DNA from: Aphrophora alni
Taxonomy: Eukaryota > Arthropoda > Insecta > Hemiptera > Aphrophoridae
Reading direction: 5' to 3'
Assembly: GCA_963513935.1 (NCBI GenBank)
Contig: OY740771.1
Location: forward strand, 9,453,138 to 9,517,137
Length of the DNA: 64,000 nucleotides
Shown piece after piece: positions 1-11,704 of the stretch. The notes under the pieces were generated by a model. It ran no database searches, was not told the DNA's origin, and worked only from the letters and a program-made list of their open reading frames with translations. The position numbers and the translations under genes were made by a program. Within the stretch, counting starts at the first letter, position 1; the number at the start of each line of letters is the position of its first letter.

Positions 1-309
<309 letters not shown>

Positions 310-320
310 GATGAGGGACT

Positions 321-610
321 TTTTCCCAACAGGATGGAGCTCCTCCTCATTATACTAATGTGGACAAAGCAGTTTTTGATCGAGATCTTCCCAACCGTTG
401 GATATGTCGTGGCAGCAATTTCAAGGACCGGCCTCCAAGATACCCAGACTTGCTTTGGAGTTTTATGAAAGAAAAAAGTTCTCTCACCCTATAGCAACAG
501 AAAATGAATTACTGAAGGTGTTTGAAGAGGAATTACTGTTGATACCTCGGCAATTTTTCAAAAGCGCTTATGTTTCTTACTATTGATGGACATCAATTCG
601 GATAAAGGTC
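321..610 (+). pseudogene. Broken IS630/mariner-type transposase, C-terminal half
   Basis: The frame from 327 reads QQDGAPPHYTNVDKAVFDRD and continues through NRWICRG to RPPRYPDLLWSF before a stop. This is the order seen in insect IS630/mariner-type transposases: the second catalytic Asp in QDGAPPH, then a W-RG block, then the third catalytic Asp in PPR-PDL. A second frame from about 398 carries the following part (ENELLKVFEEELLLIPRQFF), so at least one frameshift separates them. The N-terminal domain and first catalytic Asp are missing, replaced by the CT tract. It is a dead fragment, and the family name is inferred from motifs. Confidence 0.7.
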
Positions 611-817
611 AAATTTGGATTATTAATAATTTATTACTGTTATTTTCCTATAATTTTTACACATTTTCACGTTATCTGCAATTAGCTTTAGAGACTGTTG
701 ATAAGATAAGTTCGCAATTCTGTTATCATTTAAATTGTGAATCATGTTTAAAAAAAGGACTATTCTTGGAATTTATTTACCATTCAAATAGAATTAGTTG
801 CAATAATATCGGATAAG

Positions 818-848
818 GGGTGGACAAAAATTTGTGATTGTCCACGCG
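818..848. other. Short perfect hairpin
   Basis: The arms GTGGACAA and TTGTCCAC are separated by ten bases. The hairpin lies just outside the foldback element that begins near 891. It may be an outer part of that element or chance. Confidence 0.4.
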
Positions 849-890
849 GAATTAATAATAGAACACTGAATAAAGGGCAGATTTTGTGAA

Positions 891-1735
891 AATCTGAACG
901 AAATTCCTCTAGACACGAAATTTGGTGGATGTAGTTAGGTTTTGGGGTTATTTCAATTGGGGGGGGGATCGGACACTGCAACTCACCGCTTGCCCCCCTG
1001 GGGGGGGGGTTAAAGCTAGGGCGAAACGGTTTTTTTTAATAAATATCTCAAAAACTAAGCAAGATATCAAAAAAGTTGTAGCTGACTCAATTACCCATTG
1101 AAATGCTCCTTAGTAATTTTTTTCGTCAGACGCATCTGGGCCAGAGATATGAGCTTTTTGCAATTGGTCGATTTTTGTACAGTAAAAAGCGCTAAATATG
1201 AGTATGTAAGTGTTTTATATAATATATATATGAGAGATAAGTATAATATAAATATGCATAAAAATATATCTACACATATTTGCACATATGTTTGTGTATA
1301 TACATGTATACAACTAAAAACGCTTACGTTAAAAAAAATGCACGTTTTTGTAGTTGTATGTCTGCATAAATATATACATGTAACAATGTATATCCAAATA
1401 CTTGCTATTACATGTACAAACACTTACATACCCGTTTAGCGTTTTTTACCGTACAAAAATCGGCTTAAACTAAAAAATATATGTTTTTTTCCGTAAAAAT
1501 CCTTACACGAACAATTGTAAGGACCATTTTGATGGGACATTTAGTGAGCTACAACATTTGTATTAAACCATTTTATGATATCTTGCTTAGTTTTTGAGAT
1601 ATTTACAAAAAACTATTTCCCCCCCCCCCCAGCGGTGAGCTGGAGTGTCCGATTTTTTCCCCATTGACGTAGGTAAACCCCAAAACCTAACTTCCCACTA
1701 AATTTCGTGTCTGGAGGATTTTCCCAATAGAAATT
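891..1735. mobile_element. Long foldback (inverted-repeat) element
   Basis: The arms at about 900-1215 and 1395-1735 are reverse complements with scattered mismatches. Matching landmarks in order include TCTAGACACGAAATTT, AGTTAGGTTTTGGGGT, a G/C homopolymer, CGGACACT, CTCACCGCT, ATATCTCAAAAACTAAGC, GTTGTAGCT, CGATTTTTGTAC and GTATGTAAGTGTTT. The loop is AT-rich. The two roughly 110-codon frames on opposite strands arise from arm symmetry and are not genes. No clear target duplication is seen. It is a non-autonomous foldback transposon of unassigned family. Confidence 0.85.
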
Positions 1736-2192
1736 TTTATCCAGTAGTGTACAAGTATTTAGACAGAGGTGTTCATCTTAAAGAGTTTTTGAATTTTCAA
1801 TTCAATAGATCTTAAAATGCATGCTGGTGAAAGGATTACAGGAATAGTAATGCACGGTAAATTATGTGGGTCGTGTCCAAAATAAATCTATAAGAACGTG
1901 GAGATCTGTAGCTGAAATAAAAAAAAAAAATTGTTTTAATAAAACTTGAAATTTAGTGAATTTTGCGATGTTTTGGAAACATTAGTCCACGGAATAAATT
2001 TCTATCTTCGTTATTTGACTGATATTCACATTATGTGGCATCAAGAAACCAAACAAATTGATTGTCGACACGCCCTCGTCGTTGGTGTCTGTACAAGTAA
2101 CAGCAGGCACATAAATTAAAATAAGAAACTTGGAATTTATTTTAGGAAACTAATGTTTGGTCATACAGAATCCTATTGAAATTCAGAAAAAT

Positions 2193-2639
2193 CGATCCCC
2201 CCCCCCTTCTGATGGAAGACAAAAAACCTCTCTGTCGTCAATAACACAGTGTCGCGAGAAAAACAATAGTTGGTCAAGAGAGACAGGGAAAGATGAAAGA
2301 CAGGGATCTCACTCAAGAACATGAGAAAAGTATAGATCCAGCTATTGTCTATTTAATATTGCTTTAGGTCTGGGTCTAGCGTTGGGAGGGGAGAGTTTGT
2401 TTGCGCTGTTGTCAAGTTTTGCGGTGACTGGGGGTGGGTTACTTTCATATGGTGACTGGGGGTGGGAAACGTGATAACATAGCAAGGCTGCAACTACCTC
2501 CACCGAACTGTTATTGGCCAGGCCGGCGACAAGCCCCTCAGGTCCCGTTACCATGCCAAACCTAAGGCAATATTAAATAGACAATAGTTCTTCTCGGGTT
2601 TGCCAAGCCCCCATACTCACTGACGTCCCCTTTAGGGTG
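2193..2639 (-). mobile_element. Family A SINE-like element inserted in family B
   Basis: The insertion is flanked by the direct repeat AGAAAAAT (2185-2192 and 2640-2647), and family B resumes immediately after it. The body carries the family A landmarks GGTCAAGAGAGAC and GGGATCT-ACTCAAGA, and is itself split by element C. On the opposite strand the family reads from a CCCTAAAGG-type head to an A-rich tail (AACAACAACAAGAAAAA in better copies), which together with the 8-bp duplication suggests a SINE-like retroposon. No Pol III A/B boxes are evident. Confidence 0.7.
2345..2584. mobile_element. 240-bp TIR element C (MITE), copy 1
   Basis: The termini TTGTCTATTTAATATTGC and GCAATATTAAATAGACAA are inverted repeats extending about 29 bp. 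TA dinucleotides flank both sides (2343-2344, 2585-2586). The element splits the family A motif AGCTA, so removing it and one TA restores family A. A second copy of the same length is at 33541-33780. The frame on the minus strand is not conserved as a gene. The TA target suggests mobilisation by a Tc1/mariner-type transposase (inference). Confidence 0.88.
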
Positions 2640-3671
2640 AGAAAAATTGAATTAAGAATTTCAAAATGGAGGCTATTTTAAACAGTTTTGTTCATATCTC
2701 GTGTTATTCAAATTATAACACACTTAATTAGATAAAAATTTGCAGATTTCAATTGTGCATGTAAAAGTACCAGCCCCACAACTCTACGATGACAATTAGC
2801 TAAGTTGTTATAAAAAAAACGTAATTTCGGATCCTGACTACTCAAGAATATGTGATATATAACAAGATTCTACAGGGCAAAGTCACCGGCACAAGCGTAG
2901 CGAGTGAAAGCTTTTTCACATACGCACAACTTCAAGGCCGAGGCACTGGCACGAGCGAAGCGATTGGATACTTTTAATATATACTCGTCTACGAGGATCG
3001 TTAGAGCCTAGCAGTAGCTAAGAAAGTAGTGATACACACAATTACGAGGTTCAGAAAACATGTGTAACAACTGTATAAAAAAAAAATTACCCTACTGGAT
3101 AAAACTCCTTACAATACAATTTAACATTTTCTACAAGGGCCAGAAGACCAACTTTTGGGCATTAGAGTTAGAGGATCTGTTTTTTTTTTGCATTGTATGT
3201 TGAGGCTGGATAAATACCATGATTGCTCCCGTTAAATATTAATGATCTCATTCCAAAATAATATTTTATGCATGTAAGTTACATTGTAGCGCCTGCCGTC
3301 ATTCCTGTTCACTTCCATCAGTTTGGGTCTCCAGACTGCACCCATATCTTGCCCTAGATAACAGATTGCATGCTATAAGACTCAGTTGACACTTACTCTA
3401 ATGTAACGGTCGGTTAATCACACGTACTGTTAGACCTTATTGTTTTAAACTGCCATTGTTCCATGACGGAGTGGAATTATAGGGATTTGCTATGGATCGA
3501 CTTGCTTCCGTCTTTGTGTGACCGTTTTTTTTTTTCATAAACAAGATTGGTGTTCAGAAATGTTTGTACGTTAAGATACTTTAACTTTTTTTTTTTTATA
3601 TACTGTCGCTTTTACAAGCGCCTACACGGTTGAGTCATCAATTAAGTATCGAACATCATGACCCGTAGAAC

Positions 3672-3678
3672 ACGCGCG

Positions 3679-3712
<34 letters not shown>
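3672..3712. repeat. (CG)n(CA)n microsatellite
   Basis: A short alternating CG run passes directly into about 15 CA units. This purine/pyrimidine alternation can adopt Z-DNA; no function is implied. Confidence 0.95.
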
Positions 3713-3713
<1 letters not shown>

Positions 3714-3770
3714 TTCACACACACATGTTTGTGAGAGTGTCTTACCGCTCTAGTTATCGTTATTTTCATT

Positions 3771-4085
3771 TTAAATTTTTGAGTCATTCCTCCGAAGAAC
3801 CAAATCCCTATCAGTGAACTCTGAAGTCTTAGCTTTCACCTCTATGTCTTTCCAGCAACCCTCAACTCCTGGTCCACCATACGTCTCAAGGTTACTTGGA
3901 TTTTCTCCTTCTAATTCCTTGATCCTCATCGTGTGTCCCATCAATGTTCGCTTTTTGTATCTTATTTTGAATTTCAGAGAAATATCAATTAAATTAACGA
4001 GTCTTGGATAGATAACAATTTTTCCCTCAAGAGTACGGGCGTGAAAATTTCGAGAGACCCTAATAGGTGGTGTACCTTTTTTCAT
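3771..4085 (-). CDS. Unassigned 104-codon open frame
   Basis: The frame contains GHTMRIKELEGENPSNLETY and LVLRRNDSKI and is neither low-complexity nor repeat-derived. I do not recognise a family. There are no visible splice or promoter features, and the stretch is followed by a decayed family A piece (4081-4165). It could be an exon of a mobile-element protein or chance. Confidence 0.2.
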   Translation of the reverse strand: MKKGTPPIRVSRNFHARTLEGKIVIYPRLVNLIDISLKFKIRYKKRTLMGHTMRIKELEGENPSNLETYGGPGVEGCWKDIEVKAKTSEFTDRDLVLRRNDSKI

Positions 4086-4165
4086 GTAGTCTTGGATCTC
4101 TCTTTTCCGTGTTGACGTTATTCGAGTTTTCGAGGTTGTTTATTTTTCATTAAATTTTTTTTTTT
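4081..4165 (+). mobile_element. Decayed family A fragment
   Basis: TTCATGTAGTCTTGGATCTC followed by GACGTTATTCGAGTTTTCGA matches the middle of family A, ending in a T-rich run. It is strongly diverged. Confidence 0.4.
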
Positions 4166-5200
4166 TTGATAAGTAGGCTAAATGATGACAGCGTTTTCTC
4201 CCGCTTAATAAATAGATAACAATTTAATATTTGGAAAGCCGTACTGGCCTCTACCACTGTCATATAATAGGGTTTTGACCATGTAATATTAAGATATTTA
4301 TTTAATATCATCTTTAGTAACACTATTTAAAAATACATTTGTTTATTGTTATCTTTAATTGTGGTTTGATTTCAGTATTTATATTAATTTTTTTAACGGG
4401 GACAATAACAACGAAGAATATGTTTCACAAAATTATGACAAAATCGGCTAGCAACGTAACAAAGCGTTATGTATTTAGGTCATCAGATAGTTGACTGAAG
4501 ACTTGGTTGGGGAGGCAGTAGACAGCCTGACCTTGAAGGAACCAACGGGGTCCGTGCGGGTTTCCCAGCTCGTGACAGCGCATGGCGCCGCGATTCTTTT
4601 GCAGTTTGCGGGGATTTAATGCGTTCGGGAAAATCATACATACTGCATTTATTTTTGCATCGCAGTTACAAAGTGCATAATTTAACCGACATTTTCGTCT
4701 TTATTTCCATATAAACAAATCATCAGAAATATCTCAATGAATACAATATTTTTCCAATAAATTAAAATAATTGTTTTAGAAATCTTTCTTTTTAAATTGC
4801 AAACTTCAATACAAAACTAATTTATTTTTGTACTGGGTTATTACTATTATTTCACGGGAAATTACCTTTAATATGCAGTATCGCTGGCATAATGTTAATG
4901 TATCAGTTAGACTAAACATGTTTAAAATATTAAAACATAAAATTATCGTTTAACTTATAACAAAACTATTTATTTACGTAAGTCTATTAGCATTGGAAGA
5001 TGTCGGTAGCCTCGCTCGGGGTTTATAGCCTCGTGTAAGTTCGAATTGACTACCGCGCGCTACTCTTTCTCTCCTATTGGCTGTTACCCAACGGACTTGA
5101 TTCATGGCGCATAGTATAGGATCAAACATATCTTACTGTCATGTCCCTGCACTATTATACTGTTATATCCTCGACTTAGCAATGGAACTTCAAACACCAA
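4166..5200. other. No recognised feature
   Basis: Mostly AT-rich non-coding sequence. Two GC-richer islands (about 4490-4640 and 4985-5120) stand out from the background and could be decayed mobile-element or exon sequence, but neither holds a convincing open frame. Confidence 0.5.
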
Positions 5201-5203
5201 CAT

Positions 5204-5412
5204 TTTTTTTCTTGTTTAAAGGCGAAAAACTTCTCTGTCATCTACGCTTTTATAGACTCTTAGATCTCAAGTAGTCTTAACAACATCAGGCCCGGAAGAG
5301 AATAAGAATTGGTCAAGAGAGACCTGTGTTAGGTTCAGGAAGGTCGATTCACCATCTGTCGGGTTTAGGCTTTCCAAATCCTAATTTCAGGCTCAAAATA
5401 GATAAATCCAGA
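5204..5412 (-). mobile_element. Family A SINE-like element
   Basis: The T-rich start followed by TTTAAAGGCGAAAAACTTCT and later GGAAGAGAATAAGAATTGG and TCAAGAGAGACCTG is the complement of the family A tail and body. The distal part (head) is diverged. Confidence 0.65.
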
Positions 5413-7425
5413 GCGTCTATTTAAATGGGTGATTAAATGAAAATACCGCTCGGTGGTTCAGTATTTGAAACTACTTGTGAAACAAGATTTTATTAATTTT
5501 TACAATGAGTTATAACCCGAAAATACATAATTCCGTTATATCTCATATATGACTGTATTAAAAATGTATTATAGTAGTTTGTTCCCAAAACAGTGCAAAG
5601 CGAGCTAATAAATACTGATGCTAAAAAGCCAAAAATGATTCTACTATTCCAAGTTCCCGGAGTCTTCCAGGGAGTTCTCTTCCAGTAGGTCCTGCTGGCA
5701 ACCTGCTAGTTGTCGAATAACAAATTACGAATAGCCTATCGGTCTCCTCAATTAAGAACGGCCCTAATTGCCGAATAGAGCCTCCGGTTACCTCGCCGGA
5801 AAACCTAAGTAGTAAGGTCATCATGGGTTGGCATAGTCATTGACTTACCAATATTCTCTGTCAGTCAGCTATACAATACTCTACTCTCTGTATACTGCTT
5901 TGGGACTTGAATGAATTTATAACATAATTAGCAATAATGATCGTACCTAACATCTGATAGGGATCTAATTCAAGACTAAATGATAAAGTGTAGAACCACC
6001 TAGGATCCCTTTGGACTGCTCAATATAGTAACCTGAGTATGTATTTGTTATCTAATCAACTGGTTTTGTTTCGAGTGTTTTAACTAATTCTGGCAGTTAG
6101 TTGTCAAGACAGAGAAAGTTTCAAGATGGTATCTAAAACCTAGAAGCTTCCAAGGGTACAACCAGTTTGGTCGAGAAAGTACAGATTGATTGTTGGCAGT
6201 GTAACGGAGTTGGCAAATTATATCTCATGTAATGACAGCCTATACCCTAGGGAAAGTGTATATTTTGGCAAAGTCACATTGAAACCGGACTTATGTGACC
6301 TTTATCAATTTTATCCTGAAGTATGTAAGTAATTGTGGAACTGCGGAGCTTATTCCTTCATTTTAATTAAACAGTCTAACTCTGTGTTTCCATTATAAAG
6401 TAGATTTTTTCGAACTAATTTCATTGGAACGATAACTAAATCGTCATAGACAGAAGCTGAGTAAGGTCCTTAAATCAATATACAGAATGTTTCGTAACTA
6501 AGCTGCCAAACTTTAGGAAATGATTCTGTGGGTCAAGATAAAGACAAAATTAAGATTCAAAATTTTTCCAAAAACGCTTATTTTTCCAGATATCCGCCAT
6601 TTTGTTTGGTACAAAAAATATAACTTTGGAAATAGAAAAGATATTGAGTTCAGATTTGTTATACGCATTTTGTATGTTACGTTTTAGTAGGTGTACTAAA
6701 AATAGTGACTTTATTTTGTATATTTTCTAAATGGCGCCCGTTTAAATTCACAAGAGATAAAAAAAAGTTTCCTTTTTTAAATAACAAACAACACGGTTTT
6801 TGTATTTTTTCTGTAAGTCGAGATAACCGAGTTAATAAATTAAAACAGGACAAATAATTTCTTGGTAATTTTCTACAATACCCAAGATTCATTCATTTGA
6901 AACCAAAATATTTTTGAATTTTAATGCTATTAATAAAAATAATAAAACACATTGCTCTGAATTGCACAAAAAATTCAAATGTGACCCTTAACTATTTCAA
7001 AATGACACCTATTAATTTTTTTTTCGTGATAAATATCTTGAAACATGTAAAAAAAAAATAAAAGAAAAAATGTAAAAAAATAAAACAAATGTAAAAATAT
7101 ATTTAAAAAAAAAATTAATGACACTTCCAGCTTTATTCCGTTTGCAATAGGTAACGAAATTTTGAACGACACACTATTGACAAAGCCAACCAAGACATTG
7201 GTTAATTAAACAAAAGTAACAATGTCTTATAATGCTTACAAAACCCAATTTAGGTGGGGGCTTAATAATAGTTATGAGCAAATCAATATTATAACAGTAC
7301 AAAAAATGTAAAAAAATTGTTAAATTATATTGGTAGATCGAATGGTCGTGTATTCGATAGCGTAAGTTTGCTTAACGCAGTTGTTCTGAAAATCGTAAAT
7401 GTGTATATCACGTTGGTTAGGCCCG
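5413..7425. other. No recognised feature
   Basis: AT-rich sequence without convincing genes. A 67-codon minus frame at 5621-5824 is moderately GC-rich but unrecognised. From about 6480 there is a segment beginning ATACAGAATGTTTCGTAACT that resembles the start of an inverted-repeat element, but I find no matching right end. Confidence 0.45.
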
Positions 7426-7427
7426 AC

Positions 7428-7600
7428 GGGACTTTTTGTTGTGTGCATATGTGAAGGGGCCTCCACTCGCTACGCTCGTGTCGGTAACTCGGCCCTCCCT
7501 TCACAACTTCTATATTTATCGATGTAAAGATCTGAGGTTGGTATCATTACATGCAGAATTGGAATCTGCAAATTTGTATCTAATTAAGTCTCTCTCTCAC
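7428..7600 (-). mobile_element. Family B fragment, inverted
   Basis: TCCACTCGCTACGCTCGTGT followed by GGTATCATTACATGCAGAAT is the reverse complement of family B landmarks at 57770-57800 and 2730-2770. Confidence 0.6.
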
Positions 7601-8454
7601 ACACGAGAACAGACTGTGTGAACATGAACAATAAATTGTTTTTTAAAAATTTCACTAACACTTTTGACTCGTCGTATGTGATAAAACGAATGAATTCTTT
7701 CTAAAAAAACATCACCACAGACATATTGTCTGATTAAACTAAATGTGTGTCATAATATCTCGGTTGCTAATACTGTACCTAACGAGCAAAAACATAACCT
7801 AAAAAACCCCATCCAGCTACTTTGGTGTAAGCCGATACTCCAATGCTGCTGTATTACTCCCGTCCTTCTGTTGGGTTGCGGATATGGGTGCGATGACGTC
7901 AAAACATAAAAAAAACTCTCCAACATTTTCTCACAGATCAAGGGTGTGTGTACATGTGCCTTGTAGCCTCGCACTGGGTACGCTAGTCTCGCGCAGGTTT
8001 CAAAGTTGTGAGTTAGAGCGTGTATTCAATGTAAAGGTTTACTTTAGTTTATAGCCAATTATTTTTTATCCTATTTCTTCCGTAATACCTGTATCACAAG
8101 TTCCGTTTTGGCTCCAATAAATATTAGAATAAAAACATAGGAGAAATATTGGACTTTCTTGAAATTTTTTACTGCATTGAAAATTATCATTTCAGTTTTT
8201 GGACAGACACACTCTCAACATAAAACAAAATACCTAAAAGTAAAACTGTTATGGAAACAAACTAGTAAAAATGACACTTAAAACCCGACTTTCTATTAGT
8301 CATAAAATAATGTTCTTAATGAAAATTGATCAGAGAAATGGGTTAACCAAATAACAAAAAAAAAAAAAAAAAAATAGATGAATGTTGCTGATTTCATGGT
8401 GTACAAGACATTAGACGCTACTACTGTGTTTAATTTTGACTTCTTATCGACATT

Positions 8455-9312
8455 GGTAGAATAAGAAAATAAATAAATAAATAAGGAAGTAAACAAAATA
8501 CAAAGTTGTCATGACATTTGTTTTGCACGGTATCTGCATTTTAATATTTATTATACACGTTATTGACTTACCTTATCGTGGGTTATCTGCATATTGACTT
8601 ACCTTATCGTGGGTTGTCTGCATATTGACTTACCTTATCTCGGCTTATCTGCATATTTACTTACCTTATCGCGGCTTATCTGTATATTGACTTACCTTAT
8701 CGCGGGTTGTCTGCATATTGACGTACCTTATCGCGGCTTATCTGCATATTTACTTACCTTATCGCGGGTTATCTGCATATTGACTTGCCTTATCGCGGAT
8801 TATATGCATATTGACTTACCTTATCGCGGGTTATCTGCTTATTGACTTACCTTATCTCGGCTTATCTGCATATTTACTTATCTTATCGCGGCTTATCTGC
8901 ATATTGACTTACCTTATCGCGGGTTGTCTGCATATTTATTTACCTTATCGCGGCTTATCTGCATATTTACTTACCTTATCGCGGGTTATCTGCATATTGA
9001 CTTACCTTATCGTGGGTTATCTGCTTATTGTCGTACCTTATCGTGAGTTATCTGCATATTGACGGACCTTATCGCGGGTTATCTGCATATTGACTTACCT
9101 TATCGCGGCTTATCTGCTTATTGACGTACCTTATCGCTTATCCTGAGAGTATATATAACCATCTAAACTATAACCTATTTGTGATAATTATTGTTAAACC
9201 TAGTAAATTAGAACATAATTTTATGACCATGAAAGGGATTCGATTAACAAAATGAGAATAATTGTGGGATTGAAATACCCAAAAAGGTCCTAAAAATGTA
9301 ATAAAATGAACG
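8455..9312. repeat. Duplicated block, long copy
   Basis: The block starts with AAATAAATAAATAAGGAAGT and GTACAAAGTTGTCATGA-type sequence, contains the 31-bp minisatellite, and ends with ATCGCTTATCC, GTGATAATTATTGTTAAACC and a GTGGGATTG-AA segment. The same order recurs at 9319-9645 with only about two minisatellite units, so the region is a tandem segmental duplication whose copies differ in array length. Confidence 0.8.
8562..9140. repeat. 31-bp minisatellite, about 18 copies
   Basis: The unit is GACTTACCTTATCGCG plus GCTTATCTGCATATT with substitutions (GCGGG/GTGGG, TGAC/TTAC). Because 31 is not a multiple of three, three units give a 31-residue period in each frame, producing two 83-codon frames that are artefacts. 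The units are contiguous, without spacers. Confidence 0.95.
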
Positions 9313-9318
9313 CACAAG

Positions 9319-9645
9319 GAAATAAATAAATAAGGATGGTAACAAAGTACAAAGTTATTATGAAATTGATTACGCGCGTTTCTGCATATTGACTTGCTTT
9401 ATCGCATTTTATCTGGATATTGACTTATCTTATCGCTTATCCGCGGGTATGCACGATTTTATATATATATATTAACCTAACCATTTTGTGATGATTTTTT
9501 CTAAACCTAGCATTAAGAACATCATTTTATGACGAATGAAGGGGGATTCGATTAAAAATTTAAAAAAAAAGGAAAAACAATCGTGGGATTGCAAATCCGA
9601 AAAAGGTTCCCAAAATTTAATAAAATACACGTACGAGAAATAGAC
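9319..9645. repeat. Duplicated block, short copy
   Basis: Repeats the flanks of the 8455-9312 block with about 15-20% divergence by eye but holds only two degenerate 31-bp units (9378-9432). Confidence 0.75.
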
Positions 9646-9671
9646 TGTTATTACAAGAAACGAGCAAACTC

Positions 9672-9850
9672 TACACTTACAGGGCGGGATAATATTCCTG
9701 GATCTACACCTTATTTCATCTAGTCATGGGTTAGATCCAATTCTTTCATATTTTTTTATCAGGTTTCTCTTGAACAGTTCTTGTTAACTTCCGAGACTGA
9801 CGCTATTAGCGTATTCGTGGGCTATGGCTCTTTATTTTATAACTAACAAT
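9672..9850 (+). mobile_element. Family A SINE-like element
   Basis: GGGTTAGATCC, TCAGGTTTCTCTTGAACAG, GACGCTATTAGCGTATTCG and CTTTATTTTAT follow the family A order. The A-rich tail is absent or decayed. Confidence 0.65.
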
Positions 9851-9895
9851 TGAATTACCTTATATGGTTTCCGCCAGGTGACTTCTTTTTTAAAC

Positions 9896-9933
9896 ACTAA
9901 CGCGTTTCAAAGCATCTGCTCCATCTTCAGAGT
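9896..9933 (-). ncRNA. Hammerhead-ribozyme-like motif
   Basis: Read on the minus strand: stem I strand ACU, core CUGAAGA, one U, stem II GGAGCA/UGCUUU with a GA loop, GAAA, stem III ACG/CGU, cleavage-position U, then stem I return AGU. All conserved core bases (C3, U4, G5, A6, G8, A9, G12, A13, A14) are present. The extra U before stem II departs from the classical form. It could be a relic of a Penelope-like retroelement. Confidence 0.6.
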
Positions 9934-9939
9934 TCTATT

Positions 9940-10765
9940 CACTCAGTTGAGATCGTTAACAACATTAAAATAAAATATAAAAACACACGGTCATTTACAT
10001 ATAAATATATATTTATTAATTTATACATCACTTATCGTATCGCGACACTTGGGATGCGCATCATATCGATGTCCTAGGACAACTAACTCGAAAAAAAAGT
10101 GTTAAAAAAAGAAGGTTAGTGTTTAAAAAATTGTTTAATTATCAATTAAGTATTTAACAATTATTGTTAGTTAAAACAATAGTGACTTGGATACTAGCAA
10201 CATGATTCTTTATTTTATGTTCTTTTCTTCTTTATTTGTACAATGCAGGCCTGAGATGTTTTCCCATTTTAAATAACAAGGACTACGAATCCATTTAAAT
10301 AGTTTTCATTAATTGCTAGTGTATAATAAATAAAAATAAAAAGGAAAAGGTATAAAGACAAAGCAATTAAAATCCTTCAAGAAACCTTTGGATTCTACAT
10401 CTCACTTGCAGGACACAATTGTACCTAATTAGAATAGTGAAAAATAGGAATGAATGCAGATCAATAATTGGTGGATGTAGTATTATTGAAAATACATATT
10501 ATTAAGTGATATTAACAGTTTAGATTTTGTATGTCAAATTTGTTATTTTAGAAAAAGATTTACTGAAAACCCCCTATATTCATTCAGCAAAGAACGCGCG
10601 CAGAAATATCCCGTTAGTAAATATTTCCTATTGATTCAACACAAACATTACGGTTTCTTAGTGCTTTTTACCTTTTTTGTGATTTTATGTCAACTAGAAC
10701 ATAGCCTATTGTTTAGATTTTGTATGGGTAGGAGATACAAGCTTACCTTGGGAAGTGATTCTTAT
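9940..10765. other. No recognised feature
   Basis: AT-rich non-coding sequence; no repeat partner was found in the window. Confidence 0.5.
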
Positions 10766-10767
10766 TA

Positions 10768-11052
10768 TTACCTAGTTGTAATATAAGCAGAAAAACAAAT
10801 AATAAAACACTAAAAGTCTGAAATATTTCGTTAACATGACAGAAATATTTCAGTTTCTCAATCGGTAGATAATATATAAAATGAGACTAAATTGTTATAG
10901 TTTGGTCACAGAGGATCCTGCAAACTTTTTATCCTTAGTCTCTTTTTTATACTCTCCATTGATTGAGGAAAAAAAAGAGTGTTTACGAAATATTTCAGAA
11001 GTAGTGTTTTATTGTGTTTTTCTGTTTGTGTACTACACTAGGTAATACCAAT
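10768..11052. mobile_element. Foldback element (MITE-like)
   Basis: The arms 10768-10900 and 10930-11052 are inverted copies, sharing TTACCTAGT at the tips, AGAAAAACA-AATAAAACACTA, CTGAAATATTTCGT and GAGACTAA near the centre. No target duplication can be assigned. Confidence 0.7.
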
Positions 11053-11054
11053 GC

Positions 11055-11590
11055 TCGTATGCTTCGGATTTTTTTAATCCGCGGACTATCAGTTTAGTCA
11101 GTACTTACGCTTTGAGCTGGTGTTGTATTTGTGTTACAAATTAGAGTGTATTTCCGGCAGTTGTGTTCCTGCTCTCTTTTGATTATATATTTCTGTTGGT
11201 TTTTTTTATTTAAACAGCCTACTCCCTATATTCTTGTGCTATTTTGAAATTTTCCTGATTCATTTTTATTTTATTTTTCGAGTTTAGTTTCTAAATTAAG
11301 CTGTTGTTTTCGTTTTTTCCGCACCGTTTGTACTACACAATCTGTTTTTTGTTTATCGATGGTTATGATGATTAGCCAATGTTTTTTTTTTAACATGATG
11401 CAACCTGCCATATCGATTATTAACTCCTTTATACTTATTATATTTTCTTTTAGGTTTGTTGGTTATCTTAGAATATCTGTCCCTAAAATAGACATATACA
11501 GGCTCTTCCAAAAGTAAGTGACAATTTTAATCTACTATAGATAATTTTTTTTTAAATTTTACACCTTGTCTCTATATATACTGTACTGAT
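11055..11590. other. No recognised feature
   Basis: T-rich non-coding sequence leading into the left half of the hammerhead-bearing element split by the 6.6-kb insertion. Confidence 0.45.
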
Positions 11591-11653
11591 TAAGGTTTAA
11601 AATTAATCACCCAATACTACAATTCAATAAAACAAAATTTGTTTCCTTATGTA
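11591..11653 (-). mobile_element. Left half of a split hammerhead-bearing element
   Basis: CACCCAATACTACAATTCAA and AATAAAACAAA are inverted relative to 18310-18350. The sequence stops at TATGTA (11648-11653), the left target duplication of the 6.6-kb element. The intact relative at 40195-40290 shows that this half originally continued into the motif now at 18259-18291. Confidence 0.75.
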
Positions 11654-11704
11654 AGTAGAGTGTGCGCCACTTGAGATCAACATGGCGGCTGTTGATAGTG
11701 GGGG

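Larger units (their letters stand above)
2095..3250 (+). mobile_element. Family B interspersed repeat, nested-insertion copy
   Basis: A long AT-rich interspersed repeat, recognised by ATTGAAATTCAGAAAAAT, an AAAATGGAGGC(T/C) block, AACTCTACGATGAC and the signature (A/C)GAGCG(T/A)AGCGAGTGGA. Related segments lie near 7430, 40085, 41200, 47100-48240, 50190, 53080 and 57290. This copy is interrupted at 2193-2639 by family A. I see no coding capacity. It could be a non-autonomous retroelement or a degraded DNA transposon; the family name is mine. Confidence 0.65.

Noticed and set aside
1091..1439. Pair of about 110-codon frames on opposite strands
   Set aside because: Explained by the AT-rich inverted-repeat arms and loop of the foldback element.
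8594..9062. Two 83-codon Leu-rich frames resembling membrane proteins
   Set aside because: They arise from the 31-bp repeat; 93 bp gives the 31-residue period seen.
8562..9140. 31-bp direct repeats resembling a CRISPR array
   Set aside because: Units are contiguous with no spacers, and the DNA is eukaryotic.
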